A stretch of DNA of 59,658 bases. Source: Flavobacteriaceae bacterium. Its GTDB lineage: Bacteria; Bacteroidota; Bacteroidia; Flavobacteriales; Flavobacteriaceae. Where the stretch lies: positions 1 to 59,658 of the forward strand of contig CANHEA010000006.1 of NCBI GenBank assembly GCA_947459635.1, written 5' to 3'. The first letter of the stretch is position 1. Every line of letters starts with the position of its first letter. Under the pieces are notes generated by a model. It was given only the letters and a program-made list of their open reading frames with translations. It was not told the origin of the DNA and made no database searches. Below, piece after piece: positions 50,857 through 59,078 of the stretch. The translations under genes and the position numbers were made by a program.

Positions 50857-53856
50857 TTATTTGGGTAATTTAATAAAGAAAATGGTTCCGATTCCTTTTT
50901 GACTTTCCAACCAAATTTTTCCATTGCATTGATCTACAATTTTTTTCACAATCGCCAAGCCGATACCTGTTGATTGCGCATTTTTGGAATACGATTCAAA
51001 TATCTGGAAAATTTTATCTTGATACTTCAGGTCGATGCCAACGCCATTGTCTTTTACGGAAAAAATATAGTGGTTTTTGGATTCGGTCGATGCTATCGTG
51101 ACAACTCCTTTTTCCTTATCATTATAGTTTACGGCATTGCTAATCAAATTTTGAAATAATTGGTGCATGATGAAGCTATTGGTTTCCATGGTTGGCAATT
51201 CATTGGCGATGGTCACGGCTATATTCTTGGGAATATGAATAGTTTCAATCGTATTTCGAACAACTTCATTCAAATCGGTTTTTTCAACGGCTCTTTTTTG
51301 TGCTTCAATTTTAGAATAGGTTAGTATGCCTTGAATTAGATTGTCCATTTTTTCGACTTTATCTCTAATTTGGTTCAGGTATTCTTGCGTCTGATTGCTG
51401 AATTCCTTTTCATTGTCTTCTTGAATCCACGAAAGCAAGGCATGTATACTACGCAAAGGCGATTTTAAATCATGTGATACCGCATGTGCATATTCATTTA
51501 AATATTCGTTTTGTTTTGCTAACTTGTTTAGAAGTTTTTCTTTTTCAATTTGTAGTTTCTTTTGATCTGTAATGTCTAAATGAATAGCGACCGAACCGGT
51601 GATTTTTCCGGAGACATTTCGATTTGGAGCCCCACTAATCAACCAGTCTCGTTCGCCGCCGTTTTTGGTCTTGATTTTTAATTCGTAGGTGTCACTAATG
51701 TTGGCTTTTCTTTGTGCTATTTTTTCTTTGATAATTGTACTATTTTCCTTGCTCAAAAGTAAATCAGAGGCTTTTTTACCAATCATTTCTACCATTGAAA
51801 AGCCACTCATGTTACTAAAAGCTTGGTTGGAGAAAATGATATTATCGTGGTTGTCAACCTCCAGTAGGCCCATCTGCATATTGGCAATAATGTTACTATA
51901 CTTGGCTCGTTCTGCTTCTAGGCTTTCCTTATAATTTTTCTTTATCGTGACGTCATCATAACTCCAAAGATGACCATTATATTCGTTGTCTTTGAACAGC
52001 GGAATATAACTTCTCTCAAAAATTCTATCGTCGGCCAAGGTAATTTCTTCTGCAATAACTGTTTTCCTTTGTTGCAGAATTTCCTCAATTCTAGTTAAGA
52101 ATTCCTCTGGGTATTTAAAGTAGTTTTTTGTACTATCTGCCATTAAATTACAATCAATGCCTTTCATTAATTCAGGTTCTGCATCGATGCCGAAAAGTTT
52201 GCAGAATATAGGGTTTACCAAAACTATTTTTCGTTGATCATCTTCTAACAAAATGCCCGATTGTAAATTCGTAATCAGCGTTTTCAAACGGTTTTCCGAT
52301 TCTTCCAATTGCTGGGTAAATTCTTTTTCAAGCGTTATGTTTTCCTGGGTTGCAAAATATTTGAGCACCTCTCCTTGCGGATCGTGTAGCACCTGACCAT
52401 GAATACGAACCCAGTATTTTTCCTTTGATTTGGTATAGTTGACAATTTCACAACTAAATGGCAATCCATTTTCAATTTGATTTTTCATGAAGGCAATCGT
52501 TGTCGCGTCGCTATCGCTACCTTGTAGCACATGACCTGGTTTCCTGCCTAGAAGTTCTTGGATTGTGTAGCCCGTCATCTCTGAAAAACTATCATTGATC
52601 CATTCTGTTTCTCCTTTTGCATTAGTAATTATAACCGCGTTGCTATTTTTTTCGACAATGTTAGAAAGTAACAATAGCTGCTCTTCATTTTGTTTTTCTA
52701 GCGTAATGTCTTCTATTATCGCAAAATATTGTGTAACGACATTCTGTTTATCTCTGATTGGTTGTTTGGACGTTTTGTACCAAAAGATTTCTCCGTTTTT
52801 TGCAATGCTATTTTTTTCTCCTGTGAACAAGTCGCCATTTCGGAATCCTTTAAATATTTTTTCTCGCTCTGATTTTGAATTGGTTTCGCATGGTCCAAAA
52901 TCTAGAATGTTATGAGCGATAATTTCTTGAAGATCTCGATCTACTATTTTTTGATACGCCTCATTGCACCAATATATTTCTCCTTTTAAGTTGATCAGGA
53001 CAACACCATTTTTATTGGCACTAGCCACCAGAGATAGTTTTCTTATTTCTTCTTGGTTTTCTTTGTCGTTGGTTATAACTCTGCCATAAATGTTGATGTA
53101 TCCGTCTTCAACCAAGCTGACGCAAACAAAGGAATAGTATTTATCATTGCTTCTTATTTCGAAAATCCAACGTTCCATAGTTGCATCTACTTGTTGAACG
53201 ATGTATTTAAAAAAGTCTTGAATTTGAAATTGTTGCTCTTCATAAAATACCGTGGTAATGGAAGTGGCAGCAGGATTTGTGTTTAAAAGATTTCCATCAA
53301 AATCAATACGCATTAATGGATCCGGATTTTGAGTTGTAAACAACGCTACATCATGAATTTCTTTGTTCGCTTTTTTTAATTCGTTTTTTTGCTTATTTAC
53401 AGTCGCTAACAATTCCTTTAATTCATTCGACGTGTTTTTATGATTATTCATGACATGCAATAAATCGATCAAAGGATCATGAAATGCAAAATCGTTGACC
53501 GTCAGTTTTTTTTCGATCAGATCATTCATGTCATTAAACCAGGGAGATCCGATAAAAAGGAAGCCATTCTCATAGGATTCGAATTGCCCTCTCAAAGAAA
53601 TCGTATTCGCTGCATTAGTTTCAATTACGACTAATTGGTTGTTAATTTCACTAAAAGTCGTGGCAGTAATTTTATCGATTCCAGGGCGAACGAATTTGAA
53701 AATGGATGAAAAATGATTTCCTTCTTTTAGGTTCGGTAGTAATTTTATCAAACTTCTACCGCAACTCACCATTGATAAATTTTCATCAATGAGAAAGTAA
53801 AATGGAAAAATCTTATTGAAAGTGTCGTTGCTTACATTGAATTGTTGCGCTCTCAT
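50857..53856 (-). CDS. Multi-PAS histidine kinase with an H-NOX-associated N-terminal domain
   Basis: This 999-residue soluble kinase has no membrane helices. The first ~125 residues (FPFYFLIDENLSMVSCGRSL, then FKFVRPGID) match the H-NOX-associated (HNOBA) domain that in other systems receives the signal from an H-NOX protein. A coiled coil (about 140-175) and five PAS domains follow. The dimerisation domain has the phospho-acceptor His in AHAVSHDLKSPLRSIH (near residue 794), and the ATPase domain contains LISNAVNYND, DNGVGID and GIGLAIV. There is no receiver domain, so the phosphate must go to separate proteins. The gene starts one base after the H-NOX stop codon. Confidence 0.9.
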   Translation of the reverse strand: MRAQQFNVSNDTFNKIFPFYFLIDENLSMVSCGRSLIKLLPNLKEGNHFSSIFKFVRPGIDKITATTFSEINNQLVVIETNAANTISLRGQFESYENGFLFIGSPWFNDMNDLIEKKLTVNDFAFHDPLIDLLHVMNNHKNTSNELKELLATVNKQKNELKKANKEIHDVALFTTQNPDPLMRIDFDGNLLNTNPAATSITTVFYEEQQFQIQDFFKYIVQQVDATMERWIFEIRSNDKYYSFVCVSLVEDGYINIYGRVITNDKENQEEIRKLSLVASANKNGVVLINLKGEIYWCNEAYQKIVDRDLQEIIAHNILDFGPCETNSKSEREKIFKGFRNGDLFTGEKNSIAKNGEIFWYKTSKQPIRDKQNVVTQYFAIIEDITLEKQNEEQLLLLSNIVEKNSNAVIITNAKGETEWINDSFSEMTGYTIQELLGRKPGHVLQGSDSDATTIAFMKNQIENGLPFSCEIVNYTKSKEKYWVRIHGQVLHDPQGEVLKYFATQENITLEKEFTQQLEESENRLKTLITNLQSGILLEDDQRKIVLVNPIFCKLFGIDAEPELMKGIDCNLMADSTKNYFKYPEEFLTRIEEILQQRKTVIAEEITLADDRIFERSYIPLFKDNEYNGHLWSYDDVTIKKNYKESLEAERAKYSNIIANMQMGLLEVDNHDNIIFSNQAFSNMSGFSMVEMIGKKASDLLLSKENSTIIKEKIAQRKANISDTYELKIKTKNGGERDWLISGAPNRNVSGKITGSVAIHLDITDQKKLQIEKEKLLNKLAKQNEYLNEYAHAVSHDLKSPLRSIHALLSWIQEDNEKEFSNQTQEYLNQIRDKVEKMDNLIQGILTYSKIEAQKRAVEKTDLNEVVRNTIETIHIPKNIAVTIANELPTMETNSFIMHQLFQNLISNAVNYNDKEKGVVTIASTESKNHYIFSVKDNGVGIDLKYQDKIFQIFESYSKNAQSTGIGLAIVKKIVDQCNGKIWLESQKGIGTIFFIKLPK

Positions 53857-53857
53857 C

Positions 53858-54403
53858 CTAATACCAGCTTATCTTGAAAATTTCATGTGCATCGCCTTCG
53901 TCGCGTGTTTGCAGTAATTCTATTGTAGTCTCAGTAGAAAACAGAATGCCTAAACCTTGAATGAGTCCACGCACAAATTCTTGTAGCCCTTCTCTTTTTG
54001 AAAAGTAATGCAAGTGAAGACTATTTTCTTGCACATCGCTAACTTTAAATTCTGGCGGTGTTAATTTAGGATAAATCAACATCACGCGGTTGTGAAAGGA
54101 GGGAAGATTTTTCAAGAAATCTGGCAAAGTTGCGCCTCCCGATTCCATCAAGCCACTATATTTTTCTTTGGTCGTTTTGATGACCCACCATTCTCCAAAG
54201 GCAATTAATACTTGCGGAACGGTCATGTCCATTTCTTCAGAAACGGCAACCGCTAGTTTGAAAGTAACGTCGTCGTCATAGGCTTCGTCGCTGATAAAAA
54301 AATCATGCTCAACTCCGCTTTTCTCTCGGATAACATTCCATTTTTCTTCGCCAAAATTGGTCTTTACTAAGTCTTCAATGGCTTTATTTACAATACCGTA
54401 CAT
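53858..54403 (-). CDS. H-NOX heme nitric-oxide sensor protein
   Basis: This is a 181-residue stand-alone heme sensor. The proximal heme ligand is probably His104 in LPSFHNRVMLIYP, and the heme-propionate motif YxSxR occurs as Tyr133-Phe-Ser135-Lys-Arg137. The conserved PPEF block and the N-terminal MYGIVNKAIEDLV are as in the family. I could not assign a distal Tyr of the kind that stabilises oxygen, so an NO sensor is more likely than an O2 sensor. It is immediately upstream of a kinase with the HNOBA domain, and downstream of a receiver protein, on one transcript. A direct complex with the kinase is the usual arrangement. Confidence 0.92.
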   Translation of the reverse strand: MYGIVNKAIEDLVKTNFGEEKWNVIREKSGVEHDFFISDEAYDDDVTFKLAVAVSEEMDMTVPQVLIAFGEWWVIKTTKEKYSGLMESGGATLPDFLKNLPSFHNRVMLIYPKLTPPEFKVSDVQENSLHLHYFSKREGLQEFVRGLIQGLGILFSTETTIELLQTRDEGDAHEIFKISWY

Positions 54404-54404
54404 C

Positions 54405-54818
54405 TTAGGGTGTGATTAGTTCGTTAGTTGACCAATAGAAAAGTATTTTTTCAATACGATCTAAATAGTCTTCATACCGCAATGGTTTCAATATATAGCC
54501 AGCAATCCCAATTTTGTAGCACTCCAAAATATCGGTTTGATTGTTTGAAGTGGTTAGAATTATTGCAGGGATGTGTTGAAGCTTTTCATCGGCTTTTAAT
54601 ATTCTAAGAAACTCGATTCCATTTAATTTGGGCATATTTAAATCTAAAATCACGATATCAGGATTTGTTTCTTTCTCCTTTAACGTCACAAGTGCCTCTT
54701 CACCATTTTCTGCTTCAACAATAGTATGATTTAATCCCAATGTTTTTAATACTCTATTAAATTTGATGACCTCAATGGTATCATCTTCAATAAATAATAT
54801 TTTCAGTGTCTTTTGCAT
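54405..54818 (-). CDS. Single-domain CheY-like response regulator of the H-NOX operon
   Basis: This 137-residue receiver has acidic EDD near residue 11, phospho-acceptor Asp59 (DIVILDLNMP), Thr89/Thr90 and Lys111 (YILKPLRY). It has no output domain, as expected for a phosphate carrier or diguanylate-cyclase-free switch. The start at 54818 is preferred over an in-frame ATG 22 codons upstream because a -7 box lies at 54842-54849 and the extension is not conserved-looking. It is the first gene of a five-gene unit and ends one base before the H-NOX start codon. It could be the first receiver of the phosphorelay. Confidence 0.88.
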   Translation of the reverse strand: MQKTLKILFIEDDTIEVIKFNRVLKTLGLNHTIVEAENGEEALVTLKEKETNPDIVILDLNMPKLNGIEFLRILKADEKLQHIPAIILTTSNNQTDILECYKIGIAGYILKPLRYEDYLDRIEKILFYWSTNELITP

Positions 54819-54841
54819 TTTTGATTCTGTCAGTTCTGAAT

Positions 54842-54849
54842 CAAAAATA
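54842..54849 (-). promoter_or_regulatory. -7 box of the H-NOX operon
   Basis: TATTTTTG on the minus strand matches TAnnTTTG 24 bases before the start at 54818. No clear -33 element is present. Intergenic sequence upstream is T/G-rich with no further recognisable site. Confidence 0.45.
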
Positions 54850-55141
54850 ACATAATTTATTGGTATGTTGCTGTTGATGACCATAAGGATGATGAAAAAA
54901 AGCGAATTATAGGAAGGTTGAGCCTATTTTTTCGCTTTTGTTGGCATAAATGTTTTGAGTTGGAACGCTAATGACGTTGCAATTAATTCTTTTTGGTTGA
55001 ACTCATTTATTTTTTTTTCATAATGCTTATGGAGTATAAAATAATTGCTATGACCATATTTGGGTTTTTTGTTTTTGGTTGCTATTTGGTTGCTTTGGGA
55101 CGCTCTATGCTCGGTATTCTGACAGATTTTGGGGTGGCCTA

Positions 55142-55501
55142 TTAAAGAATTTTCTTTAGTTTTAGGTGAAAATCTAATTCTCTGACGATATCTTTTTTGA
55201 CATCATCATTGAAATCAAAAATGACGATGTTGTCCGACTTTATACTACTAATCTGGAATTCAAAAAGTTTCACCGATGTGATCACGAACAGATTTTTAAA
55301 AAGAGTCGCTGACCTCATAAAAAAATGAAAATCCTCTAAACTAATAATCATAAAGAATGCTGCTTCATAATTTTTGTCACCATCGGGTAGCACCTTTTTT
55401 TTCGTGGTGTATGATTCTATTAAGAAGTGCTTTGAGTAAAAGCGTTTGAGTAAATGATTAAAAGACATATTTTGATCATACACAAATATTTGTTTTTTCA
55501 T
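55142..55501 (-). CDS. Small protein resembling a degenerate receiver domain
   Basis: This 119-residue soluble protein has a basic start (KKQIFVYDQNMSFNHLLKRF) that resembles the first strand and helix of a receiver domain. It lacks the acidic pocket and has no clear phospho-acceptor Asp at the expected position. Later strands (NLFVITSV, NIVIFDFND) continue the alternating pattern. It is encoded just upstream of the H-NOX operon on the same strand, with a 257-base gap. The receiver assignment is tentative, and a pseudo-receiver or unrelated fold is possible. Confidence 0.5.
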   Translation of the reverse strand: MKKQIFVYDQNMSFNHLLKRFYSKHFLIESYTTKKKVLPDGDKNYEAAFFMIISLEDFHFFMRSATLFKNLFVITSVKLFEFQISSIKSDNIVIFDFNDDVKKDIVRELDFHLKLKKIL

Positions 55502-55685
55502 TTTGAGTAAATAAAATTAGTCTAGTTATTGTCGTTATTGACCTCGCTATTTTTTTTGTTTTACTTGTTCCTATGCAGCGCATCATCTCGGGTAACAAAT
55601 TTTCTGCAATCATGGTGCACCAATTGCTGTGTTTTGTGGATGCAATGTTTTCTTTCCAAGCTTATTTAAGCATTTGCCGAATTAT

Positions 55686-56147
55686 CTAAAAGTAATCGTA
55701 CAATTTTTTTTGTTGCAGAGCAGGAGCTTCACTCATCTCGTTGATCGTGTAGGCATGGTTAAAACGATTTGCTGTCAAGACTCTGTTTATTTTCGATACC
55801 ATTTGTTCAATATCTTCAATTTCAAGGCTGTTTGCTTTAAGTACGATAGTGTTAGGTTGGTTAGTGATAATCATTAATTTGTAAGAGTGCGCCTTATAAT
55901 TTAATGAAAGCACAAAAAACAAACCGGCGGCAAGAAACGCAACTACCAAGACGGGAGTAAATATTTCACTTATGAACGTTGCAATAGCATAAGAGATAGC
56001 TGCGCTACACATGAGTGTGATATTTAATCTAATATCGCGCTGTTTTACAAGTCTTAAACTATGGACTTGACTGATGTAAAACACACTAATAACACCCTTG
56101 TGCTTTGTGCGAAAATAGTTCCCATTGGTCTTGTAGTTGATCATCAT
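55686..56147 (-). CDS. Small membrane protein of unknown function
   Basis: This 153-residue protein has two hydrophobic segments around residues 45-85 (ITLMCSAAISYAIATFISEIF, then LVVAFLAAGLFFVLSLNY) and a soluble C-terminal domain with a charged helix (SLEIEDIEQMVSKINRVLTA). The N-terminal 40 residues are soluble. A TACTTTTG -7 box 32 bases upstream supports a real gene. I do not recognise a family. It is on the same strand as the preceding unknown gene but separated from it by 184 bases. Confidence 0.6.
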   Translation of the reverse strand: MMINYKTNGNYFRTKHKGVISVFYISQVHSLRLVKQRDIRLNITLMCSAAISYAIATFISEIFTPVLVVAFLAAGLFFVLSLNYKAHSYKLMIITNQPNTIVLKANSLEIEDIEQMVSKINRVLTANRFNHAYTINEMSEAPALQQKKLYDYF

Positions 56148-56178
56148 ACCTATTGCTGTATTGGTGATACTTGAAGTT

Positions 56179-56186
56179 CAAAAGTA
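56179..56186 (-). promoter_or_regulatory. -7 box for the small membrane protein gene
   Basis: TACTTTTG on the minus strand matches TAnnTTTG 32 bases before the start at 56147. Confidence 0.4.
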
Positions 56187-56612
56187 AGTTTATAGTAATT
56201 TCTCTTTGGTTTAATTTCGATGGAGAGTATAAATATTATTATGAAATGCTTAAAAGTGTCGTTAAGAGGATATTGAGGTGTTATTTTGTTTTTCTCACGC
56301 TATAACTTGGTTTGTTCACACGTATCGGTCAACCTACTGTAAATGTTTATTATTTTTCTGCTAATGCTAGCGTTGATTGACATTCTTGTAGTTCGTGTAC
56401 TTGAGAGTCAAAGAAGTCAACAATGGCTTGAGAGTACAACATCCTTTTAATGTGGATTTTGCGTGTAATTTTTGCTCGAATAGGATTGATTTATAAACAC
56501 ACATTCGTCTACTTAAAAATGCCGTTCACAGCGTAAGTAAGTCCTTTCATCGAAATTTTATTAAAACTACTTGAGACGCAATCTAACTTTGACGCTAGAA
56601 ATGTTATAGTTT
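56187..56612. other. Intergenic region without recognisable features
   Basis: No gene, repeat or terminator could be supported in these roughly 425 bases. The sequence is AT-rich and could contain the worn 5' part of the broken T9SS protein gene that follows, but I see no convincing remnant. Confidence 0.4.
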
Positions 56613-57698
56613 ATGAGCGTACACGCACTTTTTAGCAACACAAAGACGGTTCTTTTTATTTTTACAATTTGTTTTTGTTCAGCAATTTATGGGCAAAATG
56701 CTCCTTCAAGTACTGTGATAAATTCGCCTCAAGTTAATCTAAAAGAAGGTTCTGTAGTTTCTGAACTTATTGCTACAGACAGTGATAGAAAGACAAGTTT
56801 AGACGACACCTTTTCTTTGGGTAAAGGGTACTTGGTACAAGTTCCTGAGAATCACCCAACCATTCCAACGTCATACAGCGGTTCGTTCGCCGGGGTTCCT
56901 AACAATGGCACCATGCATATTGACTTGAAAGCTGGGTATAATTTGGTGGAAAACCCCTATCCATCGGCTATCAATGTGCATGATTTTATAAATAGCAATC
57001 CTTCAACAACTGGAACTTTATATTTCCTAAAGAAAAATAATAAAGATGATGCGGCAACTTCTTACGCAACGTTAACTAAAACGGCTTATGTCTCTAATGG
57101 TGCCAAAGACGAGGATTCGTTCATTGGCTATTTTGAACCGGGCAACGAGTCGAATTGGTTTATCAAGATGTCGCAGGGATTTTTTGTTAATGCAGCGACA
57201 GAATCACAATTGATTTTTACCAACAGCATGCGAAGAATTTCACGAGTCAACCCAAATTTTGAGAATTCACAAAACGATGCGCCTAACAAAGGTTTGTATT
57301 GGTTGAATTTGAAAAATGATGATGGTGCATACAGTCAAATGGCGGTAGGTTATAGTGCGGAAGGTACTATGGCTGAAGACCAAGGCATTGATGGTCGGAA
57401 TATTAATCTTGATTTTTATTTAACTAGTCTGATTGATAGTGTTGATTATGCAATTCAAGGACGAGCAGCATTTACCGCGACCGATATTGTGCCTTTATCC
57501 TATAAAGTAGTCACGTCAGGCAACTATACTATTGCTATTGATCATGCTGCGGGTATCTTCAACAATGATTCGCAAACCATTTATATCAAGGACATCGTGA
57601 ATCATAAACTACATAATTTGAAAACCGGAGCTTATTCTTTTTACTCCAAGGCGGGCGCTTTTGCAGACCGTTTTGAAATCGTAAACGAACAACGGTAG
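56613..57698 (+). CDS. T9SS-type secreted protein, apparently broken by an in-frame stop
   Basis: The frame encodes 361 residues with a signal peptide (LFIFTICFCSAIYGQ) and blocks typical of the C-terminal module of large flavobacterial secreted proteins (GKGYLVQVPENHP, SFAGVPNNGT, GYNLVENPYPSAINVHDFI, GTLYFLKKN, MSQGFFVNA, GAFADRFEIV). In intact proteins this module is followed by a T9SS sorting domain. Here the frame stops with TAG right after FEIVNEQR, and the sorting domain follows in the same frame after the stop. The N-terminal side of the module is also short. The protein is therefore probably not anchored or secreted normally. Confidence 0.7.
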   Translation: MSVHALFSNTKTVLFIFTICFCSAIYGQNAPSSTVINSPQVNLKEGSVVSELIATDSDRKTSLDDTFSLGKGYLVQVPENHPTIPTSYSGSFAGVPNNGTMHIDLKAGYNLVENPYPSAINVHDFINSNPSTTGTLYFLKKNNKDDAATSYATLTKTAYVSNGAKDEDSFIGYFEPGNESNWFIKMSQGFFVNAATESQLIFTNSMRRISRVNPNFENSQNDAPNKGLYWLNLKNDDGAYSQMAVGYSAEGTMAEDQGIDGRNINLDFYLTSLIDSVDYAIQGRAAFTATDIVPLSYKVVTSGNYTIAIDHAAGIFNNDSQTIYIKDIVNHKLHNLKTGAYSFYSKAGAFADRFEIVNEQR

Positions 57699-57887
57699 CG
57701 CTCGATCATGTCAACAATCAAAATATACGATATTCAAGGACGGTTGTTATACGACAAAAAACAGGTAAATGCGTCACAGATGATCTGTGATTTATCAGCA
57801 TCAACGGGAGTGTTGTTGGTTCAGATTTCGAATACAGAAGGTGTTGTTGTTACCAAGAAAGTGATGTTTTCTAAAATAGGATTTTAG
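57699..57887 (+). pseudogene. Detached T9SS sorting domain downstream of an in-frame stop
   Basis: Directly after the TAG at 57696-57698, the same reading frame continues with 62 codons to TAG at 57885. From the ATG at 57708 it encodes IKIYDIQGRLLYDKKQV ... STGVLLVQISNTEGVVVTKKV, a clear type A T9SS C-terminal domain. It lacks a signal peptide and could not be exported alone. One base change in the TAG would restore a protein of about 423 residues. Confidence 0.75.
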
Positions 57888-58070
57888 CATGAGAATGGTA
57901 TTGGTTCCTAAAGATAAAGAGTCGAATAGGATCAGAAAAAGTTTTGAAAAGTAGGGTTAAATTTTTTATAAATAGTGGGCTGATTTACATTTAGAGGATT
58001 AGTTTGTTTTCATAAATGTTTAGGTTTGGTAGGTGACTAAAACTCCTGTATTAAAGTCCACTTTTTTGAT

Positions 58071-58088
58071 AAATAGGTAAACCTATTT
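58071..58088. promoter_or_regulatory. Perfect inverted repeat upstream of the DUF3050 gene
   Basis: AAATAGGT (58071-58078) and ACCTATTT (58081-58088) are perfect complements separated by two A bases. It lies 67 bases before the start of the DUF3050 gene. The short spacing suits a dimeric repressor better than an RNA hairpin. Confidence 0.4.
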
Positions 58089-58155
58089 TAACCTTAGTAA
58101 GATTGTCTGCAAAAGCAACAATCCGTTCATATATATTAAGTAGCGAATTCAAAAA

Positions 58156-58932
58156 ATGAACCCACAAATAGCGCATTTAAAAAAAGTCATTGAGCCTTTA
58201 CGGCAGGAAATTATCAATCATAAAGTGTATTCTATGATTAATGATATTGAAGACCTCAAAATCTTTATGCAATATCATGTTTTTGCGGTTTGGGACTTTA
58301 TGTCATTGCTCAAAACTTTACAAAATAATTTGACTTGCACTAGTGTTCCGTGGTTTCCAGTTGGATCCGCAGATACACGCTTCCTTATTAATGAAATTGT
58401 AGTTGGAGAAGAATCTGATGTAGATTTATATGGCGTGAGAAAAAGTCACTTTGAGTTGTACTTAGATGGTATGGAGCAATGCGGAGCTAGTACGTTACAG
58501 ATGCTCTTGTTTATTGATGACTTGAAGCTCCATGGAAATGTAAAAGAGGCCTATCGCGTTTCAAAAACACCATTTCAAGCGCGAGAATTTGTTGACTTTA
58601 CTTTTGATATTATATCAAGCAAAAAGAGTTATTTGCAATCGGCCGTATTCACTTTTGGTAGGGAAGATCTCATTCCTGATATGTTTCTTTCCGTGATTAA
58701 TACCATGCACAAGAATTTCCCTGACGAAATTTCAATTTTTAAATATTATATAGAAAGACACATAGAAGTGGATGGCGGTCACCACAGTCATCTTGCACTG
58801 CAGATGACCTCGAATCTCTGTGGTACTAATGAGCAAATTTGGCTTGAGGTTGAGCAAGCCGTAGTGCAATCTTTAAAGCGAAGAATAGGATTGTGGGATG
58901 GTATATATGATCAAATAGTGAAAAATCGCTAA
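58156..58932 (+). CDS. DUF3050 domain-containing protein (heme-oxygenase-like fold)
   Basis: This 258-residue soluble helical protein matches the DUF3050 pattern. The N-terminal LKKVIEPLRQEIINHKVYSM is followed by the characteristic FMQYHVFAVWDFMSLLKTLQ block, then RFLINEIVVGEESD, FTFGREDLIPDMF and a late YYIERHIEVDGGHH. The conserved His and Glu residues in these blocks recall di-iron or heme-oxygenase-like helical bundles, but no reaction is known to me. It has no signal peptide. It stands alone, with a perfect palindrome upstream as a possible operator. Confidence 0.88.
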   Translation: MNPQIAHLKKVIEPLRQEIINHKVYSMINDIEDLKIFMQYHVFAVWDFMSLLKTLQNNLTCTSVPWFPVGSADTRFLINEIVVGEESDVDLYGVRKSHFELYLDGMEQCGASTLQMLLFIDDLKLHGNVKEAYRVSKTPFQAREFVDFTFDIISSKKSYLQSAVFTFGREDLIPDMFLSVINTMHKNFPDEISIFKYYIERHIEVDGGHHSHLALQMTSNLCGTNEQIWLEVEQAVVQSLKRRIGLWDGIYDQIVKNR

Positions 58933-59078
58933 CTGTAGCTGCTATATTTTAATAGCGTTGGTATTATGAAGAGTCCTCGCTTGAATAAACAAAATTTTGT
59001 AAAAGTGGCTTAGATTAATAATAGCGCAGGTTTCAAATCAAATTGAATATAAAATCTATACATTAAAAATTTAAATCA

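Noticed and set aside
57889..57954. A 21-codon frame after the detached sorting domain
   Set aside because: It is too short and highly charged, with no sign of conservation or a ribosome-binding context.
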